Source of the DNA: Trichoplax sp. H2
Lineage: Eukaryota; Placozoa; Uniplacotomia; Trichoplacea
DNA: 64,000 nucleotides
NCBI GenBank assembly: GCA_003344405.1
Contig: NOWV01000002.1
Coordinates: 682,001 to 746,000, forward strand
Direction: 5' to 3'
The notes beneath the pieces are model-generated. The model did no database searches. It saw only the letters and a program-made list of their open reading frames with translations, and was not told the origin of the DNA. Of the stretch, positions 24,039 to 37,586 are shown in pieces. Within the stretch, counting starts at the first letter, position 1; every line of letters starts with the position of its first letter. The position numbers and the translations under genes are program-made.

Positions 24039-27000
24039 CTATCGCCTCTTGAAATCGCACAATTTTCCTTGATATCCTGACCAACATCGGCAGTTAAACC
24101 CATTCCGTTGTGGCCGACAAGTACCATAAATGCACGGATGGTCTTTGCATTTGAGAGTAGCTATAATATTACGTTCAGTTCAATCAACAAAATAAAATAT
24201 TCTCCGTTTGTGAAAATGTAACAGTTAAGTCTTTACTGCACTATTATTGGTCCGGATTGCTTATAGAATTACAAAGTAGAAAAGCTTAGAAAGATGACTT
24301 ACGACATAAACCTTCCCGAATTTTAATATCATCTATCGCTAAGTCGCCTCGATATCCCTTACCTCTCACACCAAGAATTTGTAGCTAAAAGCAGTAAACT
24401 ATAATCTGTTAATATTTCTTCAAAAGACTCATTGATTTTGTAAAAAAAAACTTTGCTGACCAGATGACTACCGTATCCCAGCGAAAATTGGACCTTTCTC
24501 CAAATATTTTTCCTGTTCCGAGAATAATGCACTTTAACAGTTTGATGATCTTTGATAATTAAGCTACCAATCGTTTTCCCATTGGCATTATACCATAATG
24601 AAAAGCAGTAATTGCCAATAAGTTCGAAGGCATCGGTCATTAATATTGCAGTGTCATTTTGATTACGTCCGGATGCCTCGATATAAGCATAATATCCTAC
24701 AGTACACCACACGATTTCCATTTAAACTAGTTAATCTTGTATCACTGATAAAATATCGGACACTAATTTGCATAATGATGGCATATATATCACACTACGA
24801 GTCTTTTATCAGCAATAATCATAATCATTCAAATACCATAGTGCAATTTATAGACATACTTAATATTTCCTAAAATTAGCCTGATTATATCGATTGTACA
24901 ATTTACTTTCTATAGAAAATTTGCAGTGATAGCCTTATAAACTGCAAGTCTTCTTAGCTTTAAAGAAATACTAATATAATTCTTCTAAACTATAATTTAT
25001 CCGAATTCTCAAGACACAGTATTTCATAAAGATAATTTAATCCCTAGTGACATCATACGCGTATATGCAATATTTACTGTATCGTACTAAAATTTATACA
25101 TTTATGAGCATAACAACCTTTCTTTGTGTTCGAAGTATGATCAAATGTTGGCCCAGTTTTGACGGAACTTGTTTTTCCTCTGTGGCGAGTCCAGTTAAAG
25201 GTGGCATTAATAGAGTACTTCCAGCCACAAAAATCATACTGGAAAGTACAATTTATGTTGCTAATACCGGACTGAACAGCTAACAATGTAAAAAAGTACA
25301 GTAGAACAGTTAGTTAACAGTTCGTCAATTGGTAAAAGTCATATATGGCATTGCTAAGGTAAAAAGATCAATTATTAGTAAGATTGCAAATTAAGTTATC
25401 GGATTGTGTCATTGGGATGTCGATAAAAGTAGGACAGTAATCAAAGATAACACTATCATTTTTCTGCTAGTAAATCCGAGCCATCCCCTTTACTCTAGTT
25501 CGTTACATACATGGTAAACATTCAACTCCAACATCCTGCCGATGATAACAGTTGTGCTTTTCAAACCCATTATGTGAGCATTGGAATATATTTGATTCGT
25601 AGCCTCTGCAATTAAGTTCATCTATATAAATAGGCCCAGTTCCTGGGCCATATGATTGAATTCGGTGGGCTTCCATAAATCCAAGCTGTCGACAAATCAC
25701 TTTGGCATCTCGAATATCAAAATGATTATCACATAACGTTCCCCAAACATTGTTGTATTTGATTTCTATACGTCCGTAGAAGCTTCCACCATTAGCCAAG
25801 CGAATATCAGGATTTACTATTATCGTACGTATATCAAATAGTAAAGAGAATTTAAGGATAACTATTAGCCATATATCGCTAAGAAAGTCAGAGCTCATAG
25901 ACTATAGAAACAATTATACCAGCAAAGCAACTGATTCCCACGTCTTCGCTATGGCTACAATCATGTCTACCCAGCGCTTTATATGAACAATCCAGCAAGG
26001 AAGTTTCATTTCCCTGACAGAACACATTATCAAGCCAAATTGGACCTGTACCTGATCCAAATTCAGAAGCTGAATGTACAGCTTTAGCATTAGCGTAACC
26101 TAATTCACGGCATGCTACACCAGCTTCATCAACTTGAAAGAGATCATCACAAACTGTTCCCCATTGATTATTAGCGTAGATTTCAAGGCGACCAGTTTGT
26201 GTGTCATTGCTGCCGACTAATCGAATTTTTTTGCCTAAGAGCGAATAAAGTTAGATAAAGTTAATACTAATTATTCGAACATTTCGAAAGTATTTCTCTA
26301 ATATTTAGCTAAAATCAATGTGCGTTGCTATTATACAGCCTTACCAGATTGCCTCCTTGGGTTACATATTAATCCTACATCTTGAAAATGATCACAATCT
26401 GAACAGCTAAACGGTCTCATAGAGCATTCGATTAATGATCTTTCCGATCCGTTACAGCGTATATCATCAAGCCATATCGGTCCTCCACCCAAACCAAATC
26501 TTGCGCAACAAGCGTAGTCCAAAGCCCCAACGTAGCCGAGTTGCCTGCATGCCACATTAGCAGCCAATTCATCAAAATAATCGCTACAAACAGTTCCCCA
26601 CTCTCCGTTATTTAATATTTCTAAACGTCCTTCATAATGTGTCTTCCCATTTTGTAGTCGTAATTGGATCTCTATGATTGATTTGACCACAAAGATGGAA
26701 GGTACCGCACAATTGATTGTAAACGCATAATTGATGGATAGAAATAGTAAAAGCAATGACAGAAAATTAGCTACCCCACACATTTTAACGTATCCCAAAA
26801 TATGATCTCGAATACGAATAACGAAAATTAGCATGATTTTTCAAAATGTATCGGGAATGTTACGTGAAATGCATATGAATGATGAATTTACTGATAGGTA
26901 CATGAACGTATTCCTGAAATTGATGTTACAGTAGTAAGATATGTAGATAGAAGGTATCTCGAGAACTTGTGCACTTATATTTGCGTAATTGATAGTTATG

Positions 27001-27786
27001 TGTAGTGTACAGATAATGACAATTGTAGAATATTTTAAATTAAATTAAACTCAAATCAGTATATTAGGTAAAAATTTAGCATGACTGCCCTACCTGAAGC
27101 TGCTTGATTTCGATTAGTGGAGGTATCTTCTGGTCATTGAATTATACCCGTATTGTAAGAAAAAAAGGTGGAAACTGTATAAAATATATTACGATCTATC
27201 AGGTTTATGAGAATAATATTTTCTTTAAACTTACTAATACATATTATGCCAACATCTTCTTGATGGTTACAATTGTGTATAGACCAGCCATTATGAGAAC
27301 ACTCATGAAGAGAGGATTCATTGCCATGACAGACTAGATTGTCCATCCAAATTCTTCCATTGCCCTGACCAAAATAGCCACAGCATTTGAAACGTTCAGC
27401 CTGACTATATCCTAATTGTCTGCAAGCGATATGAGCAGCTACTATATCGAATTTATCATCACAAATGGTTCCCCATCGATTTTGATAAAAGATCTCCAAT
27501 CGGCCTTCGCTTAGATTACAACCATGAACTAAACGTATCGGAACTACAGTAGGTAACGCCAAAAATGTAATTAAGTGAGTATAAATTACTATTGGATATT
27601 AAGTGCCGTACTAACTGCAAAATAAGTAACAACTGTCGCAAGTAGTATCATGCTGAAAGTTTGATAAAGAATTATAGCTACCACAATTTCGTCATATGGT
27701 GAAAGTGATGCAATATTTGTACCTTCCGATAAAAAAGTACCGGTGAAAAAGCAAGATAAAAGATAGAAATATCCGAGAATAATCAT
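24039..27786 (-). CDS. Secreted scavenger-receptor (SRCR x4), MAM and EGF domain protein
   Basis: Extracellular adhesion or recognition protein. Coding exons in transcript order: 27786-27723 (signal peptide), 27543-27235 (SRCR1), 27129-27094 (12-codon linker), 26671-26345 (SRCR2), 26234-25920 (SRCR3), 25816-25511 (SRCR4), 25279-25118, 24696-24461 and 24384-24303 (MAM), 24160-24039 (EGF and stop). Total 1,959 nt, 652 aa. Signal peptide about residues 1-21 (hydrophobic LGYFYLLSCFFTG). Each SRCR shows the family signature (GRLEI, WGT-C-D, A-V-CRQLGY, GPIWLD, C-G-E-S, H-EDVG) with six to eight Cys. MAM landmarks: FCGW, GYYAYIEASG, CFSLWYN, GYRGDLAIDDI. The EGF has six Cys in canonical spacing and the protein ends 4 residues after the last, so there is no membrane anchor. 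Nearly all domain borders are phase 1, as in exon-shuffled modules. The ligand is unknown. The next gene upstream (CFAP97 family) is divergent. Confidence 0.9.
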
Positions 27787-29200
27787 TTTGCACAAATTTG
27801 GAATTAAATATTCTGTAATCTTGAAATTAGTTGGCAAGGTCTATATCGCGATATCAATTCGAAGATTTATGAAGGGAATAAATTTGCTGAAATTGCCTGG
27901 TCTTGCCTATCTTTTATACCTACACGCAATTATTTACGATTACCATTGGGTGGTGTTGGTGCAATGTTTTTCATATAAAGCGATTTCCAGTGGTAGATTT
28001 AAACCCTAGTATCAAGCCTTGCTCATCACTATAGTATACGATCCTTTCTAAAACAGAAGCAGTAAATATAATGAGGTGTTTATTTTCTGAAAATATTTGT
28101 GTAGGCTAATACCAATACTATGGTGTTATTATTTTGTTGCTTTAGGGTTAAATGCGTGAATAATGAGATACTGACATAATTTTATTCTGCACAGCGGATT
28201 CATCGAGAAATTGTTGTTCACCTTAAGAGAATAACTGCTGAACCCTTTGAAAAGAAGTTTCATTATTATCTAGACATCATCTTGAGAGTAATTCGTTGTT
28301 TCTTCCTACACACACGAAAGTTTACGCCATTTGTCATCAGAATTTCACTAGGTCTTTTACAAATTAACAAGAAAGCCGAGTTCAATCTGGCCATTGAGCA
28401 GATTTAAAATGTGTACTGAACATTGACAGGATTAAAACTTGAAAGCAGTAACCGATGGTGATCCGCACGTGCAATAATAGACGTTGCTCTTAAGATCATT
28501 GGTAGTAGCATAGACTACTAGATATACCATGGTAGTAGTCGCGACATTTCTACTGCTTGTTGCTGCCGTAGAGATAAAGCAAAATAAATACCAGACCTTA
28601 GTGTACTTTCATATACTCCTACATATATCGTAAATTTGCAATCATCATTATATTGTATATGACTACAAGCTAAATTAATGAATTGTCATCAAAGTTCAAC
28701 ATGCAGTTAATATCTTAAAATATCCATGCAGTCTTTTGCCTGTAGTAGTAAAGAGATATTGCTTGTTTGCTTAGCTTAATCTACCCCACTAGTTGAAGGA
28801 TGGTCACATAGTTCATATTGGCAGTTACGTGATCTATGAAATATTTTCATGTAGAAAGGTACCGTTATTGCATATAGTGTACGTGCAGTATATTAATTAA
28901 CGATTACTATCCACTCTTACTCGCCTGTAAAGATTTGACATTATAAATTGTACTAACAATCCTTGCTAGCCATTTTTGTCTATTTTGCGCAACGGTGATA
29001 TATAATAACGTTAATACTAAACATAACATCGTCATATCTTCTTCATTCTATACTATATTCAATCATAGCATAACAAAAAGGTCAATCTTTGTCGTTTGTA
29101 GCCAGCCACTTGTCTCAACATTCTATAACTAAGAGAAGAGAAATGATCAAATCTATCCCCATCCCCTTTATTCATACTGAAACTTGGCCAGATTAATATT

Positions 29201-29389
29201 TTCAACGATTATCTTATGCCGTTCCATGTAAAGGAAAAATGAAAATCGTCGTATGATTATGCTATCAGCATACGGCAACGTAACGACAGAAACTATAGCC
29301 AATTACATATCGCAAGATATTACTCTAATTTAGGACTCTGCTGATGAGCCAAATTATAAATGTACTCAAAGAGAACATTATAAGAAGCG
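29201..29389 (+). repeat. Diverged direct repeat, copy 1
   Basis: About 190 bases aligning by eye with 30091-30307 in the same orientation. Shared blocks include CCGTTCCAT, ATATCGCAAGATA, TACTCTAATTTAGGA, ATAAATGTAC and TATAAGAAGC in the same order, separated by substitutions and small indels. Confidence 0.75.
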
Positions 29390-30090
29390 TGTTGTAATTT
29401 AGTAATGGTTATTGTAACTTAGCACGTTTACTTGGTATTGCAACGAGTACTTAATACCAGGCACTGTGTGCCATAAAGGAGTTCTTACATATCGATTTTA
29501 GGCAACTTTAGTGATTAATGTTTGTTTCTTACATCGCTATCTATTTGGATAGGAAGGAATAAAACAGTTTAAAAGAACGCATCAGGATGCTACTCGATGC
29601 CAAGGTCTTAACTAGAGTACCGTAGCGTGAAGCTAAAAGATATATATATATACTAGAGCGAAACGATAACAGTATGAAATAAAATTGAAATGTTTAGTTA
29701 CAGCAGGAAAAGAGAGAAAACAGCACGCACTGCGTGTTTATTACTGTCATGTATATTATAGTACCACAGCAGCACTATAAACGAAAATTATATAATTGTA
29801 TACCGTATAATTAACTAAAATAATAAGAAGAAGAATTTGCTGTATCTGTCCAGATTACAGGAAAGCAACGTTTGAAAATTGAATTTGTCTATATGTTATC
29901 ATGATCAGAATACAGTATTCTAAAATAAGTGCAGTAATAAGCGTATATGCGATAATCGGATACCGGTAAGTCATATGCATATAATATACTCAGTACGAAG
30001 AGACAGTGATGATAATGTAAAGTAAAAAGGACAAATACATGCATATCCAGTCTATATCGTGTACGCGAAGCACTGTATAACGAGCGTGGC

Positions 30091-30307
30091 TTCTACCAGT
30101 GTCAATGATTATATCATACCGTTCCATATGAGGGAAAAATGGAAATCGTTATATGATCTTACTATCAATATATAAGGCAACGCAATAACAGGAGCTTTTG
30201 CCTATCACATACTGTATATCGCAAGATACTACTCTAATTTAGGATTGTTCTGATGTACAGTTCTGTGCTGCATATAAATGTACCCAAAAGAGAGCACTAT
30301 AAGAAGC
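30091..30307 (+). repeat. Diverged direct repeat, copy 2
   Basis: Second member of the pair, slightly longer because of small insertions, including a TACTGTAT word and extra bases near 30,255-30,275. Neither copy is coding. A dispersed non-autonomous element or an old local duplication would both explain it. Confidence 0.75.
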
Positions 30308-30937
30308 TGCACCATATAGGAAATGAAATGGAGATACTGTACGTAGATGTTTAGCTACAGAAGCACAACTTCTAATCCTGCAGTCTGTCCGTGGCATCGC
30401 TGAGCAGGTTCAGAAATCAACGGTGTGTGGTATCTAGGTAACCCGCAGCGACTGTATCTAGGCAACAACAACATCGTCAATACAGTTCGCTGACCATCCA
30501 TTAACGAATAAGAGCTAATGAATTACTACTATATTCTACAAAGCTGTTTAGCTACTCGAGTATAAGTTGACAACTCAATAGTAATATCATCATTTCTACA
30601 CTTTTGAAAAGTTCTAGTCAACACGTATATAAGATAATTCAGTATAGTTGCAGATTAGAATCATTTTGGTATAGGTATTTGGCAACTATCTATCAGTGAG
30701 CATTCAGCAGAGGAGCAAGACTAAATTGAAAAGATTTAATTTTCCCGAGAATAGATTGAAGTAGCTATTCCGGATTTTTGATTTCATTATTACCAAACAC
30801 AAGAATAACAAAATAGGAAAAAGTCTATCACATTCTCCGTTGAAATAGAAAATATTCATCAATTAATCGAAGCAACGTCTTTAATTCCTTCTTGCTATTT
30901 CTAAAATTAATCAATTAACTCTCAACCCTATAACAAA

Positions 30938-33900
30938 ATGCACCGAAGCTATCAATCGATTAATCCTTCTTCTAGTAAGATACTACAAAAACGTTGGGAC
31001 GAAAGTAGTTACGACATTCATCGAAGGAAAGTAAGTATCATTTTATAATAAACTTAAATCTCATAAAAAATCCTAGTACTTGAAATCGTTTGAACTTTAA
31101 TCCATCAACACATGATCTAGATCCAACGTTATACTATGTAAGGGATGGATTCTTTCACTTCGGTGTAATACAACTTTTATGTCATATTTTTTTCTATATC
31201 CTTATAATTTAGAATATACATGTAGCTAAAAGTCCAGTTATTTACCGTCCATTTTAGTACAACACAAAGACTTCATTCTAATACACAGTAGACAAATAGG
31301 CGCACTAATATTAATTAACAAGCCTTCATTACCCATTTAATTAACTGGTTAACTATTCTTTTCTCTAAAATTTGATTTACTTTCCATATTTCTTGGCTCT
31401 CAAACTACACACTAGTTATAATTTTGAGCTAGTTGGTGAAAATAAAATTTTTCTGCATTTGATGATTCCAATAAATAATCAATCGCTATTACATAAGAAT
31501 ATAGAGAATGAATTTAATCATCCGTTTCCACCTTTATAAATATAATCTATTTGTACAGTTAAATACAGTATAACATATTTGGCGTAAAGAAATATAGCCA
31601 CTCAACTGTTAAATCATATTAATGAGTACTGATAGCGCTAATACATTAGCTACCAAGTAAACATGTCGATCGATGATCAGTAATAAAGCATTACAATGAT
31701 ATCATTAATGTATGCCCCAACTTTTTAACAACATACTGATAAACAATCTTATGATTGATTAAAGAATCACATCATTTTACCTCAAAATCATACTCTAAAA
31801 TCAGTTTTTCAATGATACTTCTAGTTGATCATTAACGAAATATATAAATCAACCATCCTGTTTAGCAATGAATAACGTTTTACCAATTAGTTCCACTTAT
31901 TGCGAGATGGAAAATTATAAACTGCAACCCCCAAGTAAAAAGCTCAAATAAAAAAATCTTAAGATTGATATAAAATCATACTCGTTTCGTAGTTGCTTAT
32001 CAAAACAGATTGACCATAAGTACAGTAGTAAATTTTGATAAAAGGATCTCGTTTTAATGATAAACTTCCAATGCAACTAGATTAGAAGCTACAGCATCTA
32101 AATATAGTTGCTAAAGTTTATAGTTTGAAAGTAATAAAATCCAAATTCTGTAGAGCGTAAGAAAATAAATCTTAACTGATAATATCTTCCTAAATAGCTT
32201 CATTTTCAACAAGACTCCAACCTATTTCATCTATTTGAAATAGTTTAATTCCCTTCAAATTTGAATTTGTTTCTATGAAAATATTTTCTAATTCCATATC
32301 TATTAATGCAACAATTCAGCATTTCTAGATACAGATAAACTACCATATAAATATAATCATATATCGCGAAATTGAAAAGTTTAAAATAATGTCTAATATT
32401 TAGAGTTATCGTAAGATCTGTTTCTTTGACCTTTGTCAATCTAATCAGTAGTTGGATGATTATTGCCTTTCGACGTATAGAGAGAGATAAATGGCAATAG
32501 TAGTATTCAACTCAAAACGCAGTATTAATGGAAGTGAAGTGTGTTTAAGTTTTCGTCAGTACGCCCATATATACTCTTTAAATTCCCCTTTCTTTCTCAA
32601 TAAAATATTAATTAACTATCATAACGAGAAATAATAATGCTATAACATGATTTTATGACTTGAATAGATTAAAAATCTAGCATTGTACGGTTGATTGCAA
32701 TTTCAACAATAAAGTGAAAAAAGTACCTGAATTATTATTACAGTTATTAATATTTTATTGAAAACCATTTAAGTTCTATATTTTCAAAGTTACCCTTGTT
32801 ATAGTATGTATAAAACAAAAAATTCAAATTAATCTAATAAAACTCTTTGCATTTTGCTTTTTACATGCATTCCAATATTTAGTTGCAGAAAGCAAAATCT
32901 GTTGTAAATAACAAGCCTCCGCAAACATACATGCATTTACATACCAAATTGAAAAAAATCCAAACAGAAGAAGAGCGTTTAGCTGAAATCGAAAAAGACA
33001 ATCGTTTATTGCTAGAGAAGATGTCTGGTATTATGAGAACCAGAGGAAGAATCGATAACGTCAATAGTTATGATCATAAAAGGTAACTAAAAGAGAGGAA
33101 GGCCAACATATTTTATTTCGTGTTGTTTACGTTTGGAAATAGTTTATAGTAATATACTTATTAGTAAAATATGTCTAATCATTATTTCATAACCAAGCAA
33201 ATACAAGTTCTAGTACCCCTTGGTAAGAATACTTTCATTATTTTATTGCACAGCATGGAAGACTGCATAAAGACTCAACAATATTATGCCATAGTATAAT
33301 TGAAATGTATAAAATTATTCTCATATTGTAACAGCAACTTCGTTTGCATCCGCACTCGCAACATATTATTAAACAACGTAAAACTGTCCAGGCTTATTAA
33401 ACAGTTGCAACTTAAGTGTTTAATATAACTTAGTGATGCGTAACAAGAATATATTCATAGTACTAAAGATGGTGATAGATGTTTATAGACGATAAAAAAA
33501 ATGTTTCTGGAATATTAGTAATTATTTTAGTCTATTACTAAAATGTAGTGAAAAGTAGTATTGCGTTGAATACGTATTAATATCAATTAATAATTCCATT
33601 TTAGCTTGAACAAAATAAAAAGACAACGTGATATGTTGCGTGTTACGAGTGAAAACCAGCAGATATTAAAGAGAATATCTGCTAAAGAACCGCACTATAA
33701 GCATCAAGCTTGGGTAAGATTTTGTTTCTTTATATTTTATGAAACAGCATCTAATTTTAGTTTTTTCGTAATCGAGTATTCCATTACTAGATACAATTAT
33801 AGCAATAAAATCATCTAACTTTAGTTACTTCTTGAGATAAAGTATTCTGCTACTTTCATAGTACGAGATGTAGCAAAATAAATATAATATACAACAAGTT

Positions 33901-34716
33901 TAACGTTGCAGTAATTTGCAATATGCATTTATAGTCTACCATGCAGATGCAAAGCAAAGTTCTATTTTTACTGATAATTGATAAATGCACACTATGCTGT
34001 ATGAACTATAAAATCTTATGCAGCTATAAGCCTCTTATGATAAAGACCGGTGCGTTAAAGCATTCTCTAATGCTTGTTAAACCTTCGAATGAAATATTCT
34101 ATTACTATACTAGGATGATGACTGGAGGAAAAACCAACAATTTATGGAAAATATAACTCGATTTCCTAAGGATGTATTAGCGCAGCAAGTGGCTAAAGGC
34201 AAGCGCACAAATAAGAAAGATCCATCAGCTTCGGACGAAAGCCCGTCAAAATCAGATGATGATAGTCATGATGATGACAAAAGCAAAGTAACTGAACCAG
34301 CTGACAGTAGCAATGCAGCCGATCAAGATGCTAGTAAAGCTGCTCAAGATGAAGAAATTAATGAAGCTATTACTGAAGATCAAAATGCAACTCAAGACCA
34401 GCAGGAGAAATCCTTAGAAAAGCCTAAAACCCCTGAAGTGTCCGCTGAAGCTGAGGAAGCGACACCAGTAATATCAACAGAATCAGATGCCAACGCTACG
34501 ATTACTGCAAATGCTACAGAAAGTAGTGATAAGAGTCAAGAAAAGAAAGCTTCTACTCCAACTACAGAAGAGTTTCGGCCTAAAAGTTCAGCATCGGCCA
34601 AATCAGTTAAATCAGCTAGTTCTGCTAAATCCATTAAATCTGCAAGCTCTGTAAAATCAGCAAAATCAGCTGCTTCAAGATCCAGTCGTTCTAGTAAGTC
34701 AAGCCACGATGATTAA
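30938..34716 (+). CDS. CFAP97/hemingway-family ciliary protein
   Basis: Family members are associated with cilia and flagella axonemes. Coding exons: 30938-31030, 32889-33082, 33605-33713, 34114-34716; total 999 nt, 332 aa, phases consistent. The CFAP97 domain spans about residues 1-165. Landmarks: MHRSYQ-KRWDESSYDIHRRK, then [44 protein letters not shown], then KRQRDMLRVTSENQQILKRI-A-EPHY, then FMENITRFPKDV. The C-terminal ~150 residues are low-complexity: an acidic Asp/Ser/Glu part, then Ser/Lys/Ala repeats of the type KSASSAKSIKSASS, ending SSHDD. Assignment to the family is firm; which vertebrate paralogue (CFAP97, CFAP97D1 or CFAP97D2) it corresponds to is not settled. Intron 1 is 1.9 kb, long for this window. 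Confidence 0.87.
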
Positions 34717-37586
34717 GTATTGCGTGATTTTCCTCCACGACTTTACTGGATATCTTTAAAGTTACCTTATAAAGGATTTGGCAAATGTTTATACGATACT
34801 ATTTTCCTTTTGCTATCACCATGAAAAAAATACTAGTGATAAATCTAGTTGTCTCAACCAATAGAATCGTAACGATTAATATTTGCATGATTATTTATCA
34901 TTACGATCGCTTTTAAATTACTTGACGACAGTATCTTTTTGCTACTCTGGATAGATTAAGAATTATTCTGTTTTACTTTTACAACGATAAATATGCATCT
35001 TATATTTAATAACTAATTCTGAAACAAATTTTTCAGGACAAATTAAGGCCTGATGTCTAGAACTACGGTGTATTAAGACTAATCATTTGCTACCCGTATA
35101 AAACAAGATATCACCTTTATTATAGAATCTTAATGATAATAAATACAATTTTAAGTTCTAAAGTAACTTACTGTAAGCGTTTTACAACTTCTAAATAATT
35201 TTTGCTACTATAATAACTCAAACCAGAATTATAAATAAAATACAGTGAACGGTAATATAGATTCTTCTGCAATAATTAGCATTCTTATTAGCATATTTTT
35301 ACTATGATCATTTCTATTAATTATCATCACATTTAGATTGGTATAGAGATTATGACCAGTTTCTTACGTTGTTAGGTTAATATTTACCAGTTGTTAATCA
35401 GTTGCATTTAAATAATTGAAGATTAATATCTGTTATTGTATATTTATTCATGTTATCAGGAAAAAATCAAAATAAAAAGATTATTTAAAATTTGAACTTT
35501 AAAGTTTAATTAATTCAGTATCATCTCAATATTTCGGTCACACGCACACATTTGTATTCAGTTATAAAAAAAGATTATATCTATTTCTCTAATAATATTT
35601 TGGATTTAAATCAATTTTATACGTGACTCCCTATCATTATCCCGTGTATTGCATAAATATCTAAAAGAGGACTGAAGTACTGTGTAATAAGCACAAAAGG
35701 CTACTTCAGTCTCTGGCACCTCTTTCAAACGTAGGAATTGTAGTAATTAGTTAAGATGAAGAATTGGCTGTTCTTCTGCATGCATATTTCATCAAAATTG
35801 CTACTAGTGGAAAAAGGTCTATCTGGAATAAAGTCTTTTCGGAAACATCGGTGTTGAAATGTCACCACTAAATATTTATAGATAGCGCACAAAGCAAGAT
35901 AGTTAATATGTTCGCATTGCGCGCTTCCGAGTATCGCAATCTGCATTTTATAGTACGGATGGAAATTTGGTAACAAATTTGGTATTCCTTGTTATGTGAG
36001 AATTTTACCTTTTTAATGATAATTCCAATAATACTTTTTTAATATACTATATATAAACTATACGCAAAGGACAGTATTTTGTAAAGTAGAATTTTTCTAA
36101 AAAAATGTAACGAACTTTCACTATTAATTTTACGTCTGGTAGCTGTAGTTTGCTTTAGAAGATAAAAACAGCTCAAACAAGAGTTTTGAAAAATATCTAG
36201 CTGTTTTGATTTTAAATTCTTTACTATTACAAATCAATCAATAATAAATATCCCTATATGCTAACAATGTGTATTGTAGCTGTTCTATAATTCTTTTATA
36301 AAAATTTGACAGCCAGATACGTATGAGGAAAAATTCTTGGATTTTATGTCATACTGTAGACCACAGTATTCTTATGGAAAATACTAATTTCCGGTAGCAG
36401 AGCCATCTGAGATGATAACTATTTTATAAGGTAGTTAAGTTTATTTTATTACCAGCTAGATTTAGAATGACATTGCAATAAATTATTTTAAAATAAACGA
36501 TGCTTATTTTTAAAAGAGGAAAACTGAAATAATTCTGATATTAAAATAAAAATAACGACAGAAGAAAAGTCTATACATGTTCTTATTGAAACATTAGAAG
36601 TAAAAGACATAAATTAGAGTAATAATAATTATTGATGCTTAGACATAATTATTGAATATATCTAATAAGATTATTCTACTCAAATTATCATCAATTATTC
36701 ATTGTGAGTTAGAATTTAGCAGTGAGATTAATTGTTACTAGATAGTAATAAATTACAGCAGCTAAAATATTTAGCGATAAATATAGTTAGTAGTTTATAG
36801 CTTTAATGAAATTTATAGAGACAGTTTTATCACAGCACAATACTTTGATTAGACATATTCAATATACATTACATCCTTATCATAAAGAATATCATATGAG
36901 AATCGTTGGTCTATCTCTTTCTAATCACAATATATTGTCTTCGTTATTAAAGGTAGCCCTTAGTACTACTTATAGAGAAATTATTATAGTCCAAGTACTC
37001 TTTACTGTTATCACTTGTCGCAGGTAAAAGACAAATTTTTGTACAAGTTGGTATAATGTTATTTTACATTGGATAAAATTCTAATACAAATTCTGATATT
37101 AGAATTATATATGGTTACTACCTATACTACTTCATTAACTCCGTATTTATATTCTCTTAGAAGTGTATTTGATAATTTATATTGCCATAAATAATGATGA
37201 GTAAGCTAAATGCTATAAAGTAATTACTAACCTTAGGAAATTTGATCAATTTAATGACTGCATTATAATAATACATCCTACTATTTTGCAGAGCGAATAA
37301 TTTTTACCTATCCGTTAACACACGTTTCAAGTGGTTGATCCATAATATCATTAGTAAATTTATGTTAAGATTGAAGACTTGAAATAAACTTATTGTGGAT
37401 AATTAGTCATCCCAATGTCAAAACAGAAATCGATGAAATCTTGTAAATTGTTATTTATCTTCATTAGTTATAGAATCCAATAGAAGAATTAAAAATTAAA
37501 ATGTATTACGAAGAGAATCCAACGTAGCGATTGAATTAAAACTAGATGGGTAGAGACAATGAAAGGAAGTATAAAGACTGAAGTTC
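34717..37586. other. Convergent intergenic region
   Basis: AT-rich DNA between the 3' ends of the CFAP97-family gene and the receptor guanylate cyclase. Frames at 35,725-35,976 (minus) and 36,806-37,027 (plus) resemble nothing I recognise. It should carry both 3' UTRs. Confidence 0.5.
35138..35143 (+). promoter_or_regulatory. Candidate poly(A) signal of the CFAP97-family gene
   Basis: AATAAA about 420 bases after the stop codon. Hexamer seen, use inferred. Confidence 0.25.

Larger units (their letters stand above)
27787..30937. other. Divergent intergenic region
   Basis: About 3.1 kb between the 5' ends of the SRCR gene (minus) and the CFAP97-family gene (plus), so it should hold both promoters. 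No gene seen. It contains a diverged repeat pair (29201-29389 and 30091-30307) and a short TA run near 29,640. Confidence 0.5.

Noticed and set aside
35671-35710. Inverted 9-base repeat (ACTGAAGTA / TACTTCAGT) with a 22-base loop
   Set aside because: Too short to separate from chance in AT-rich DNA and no supporting context.
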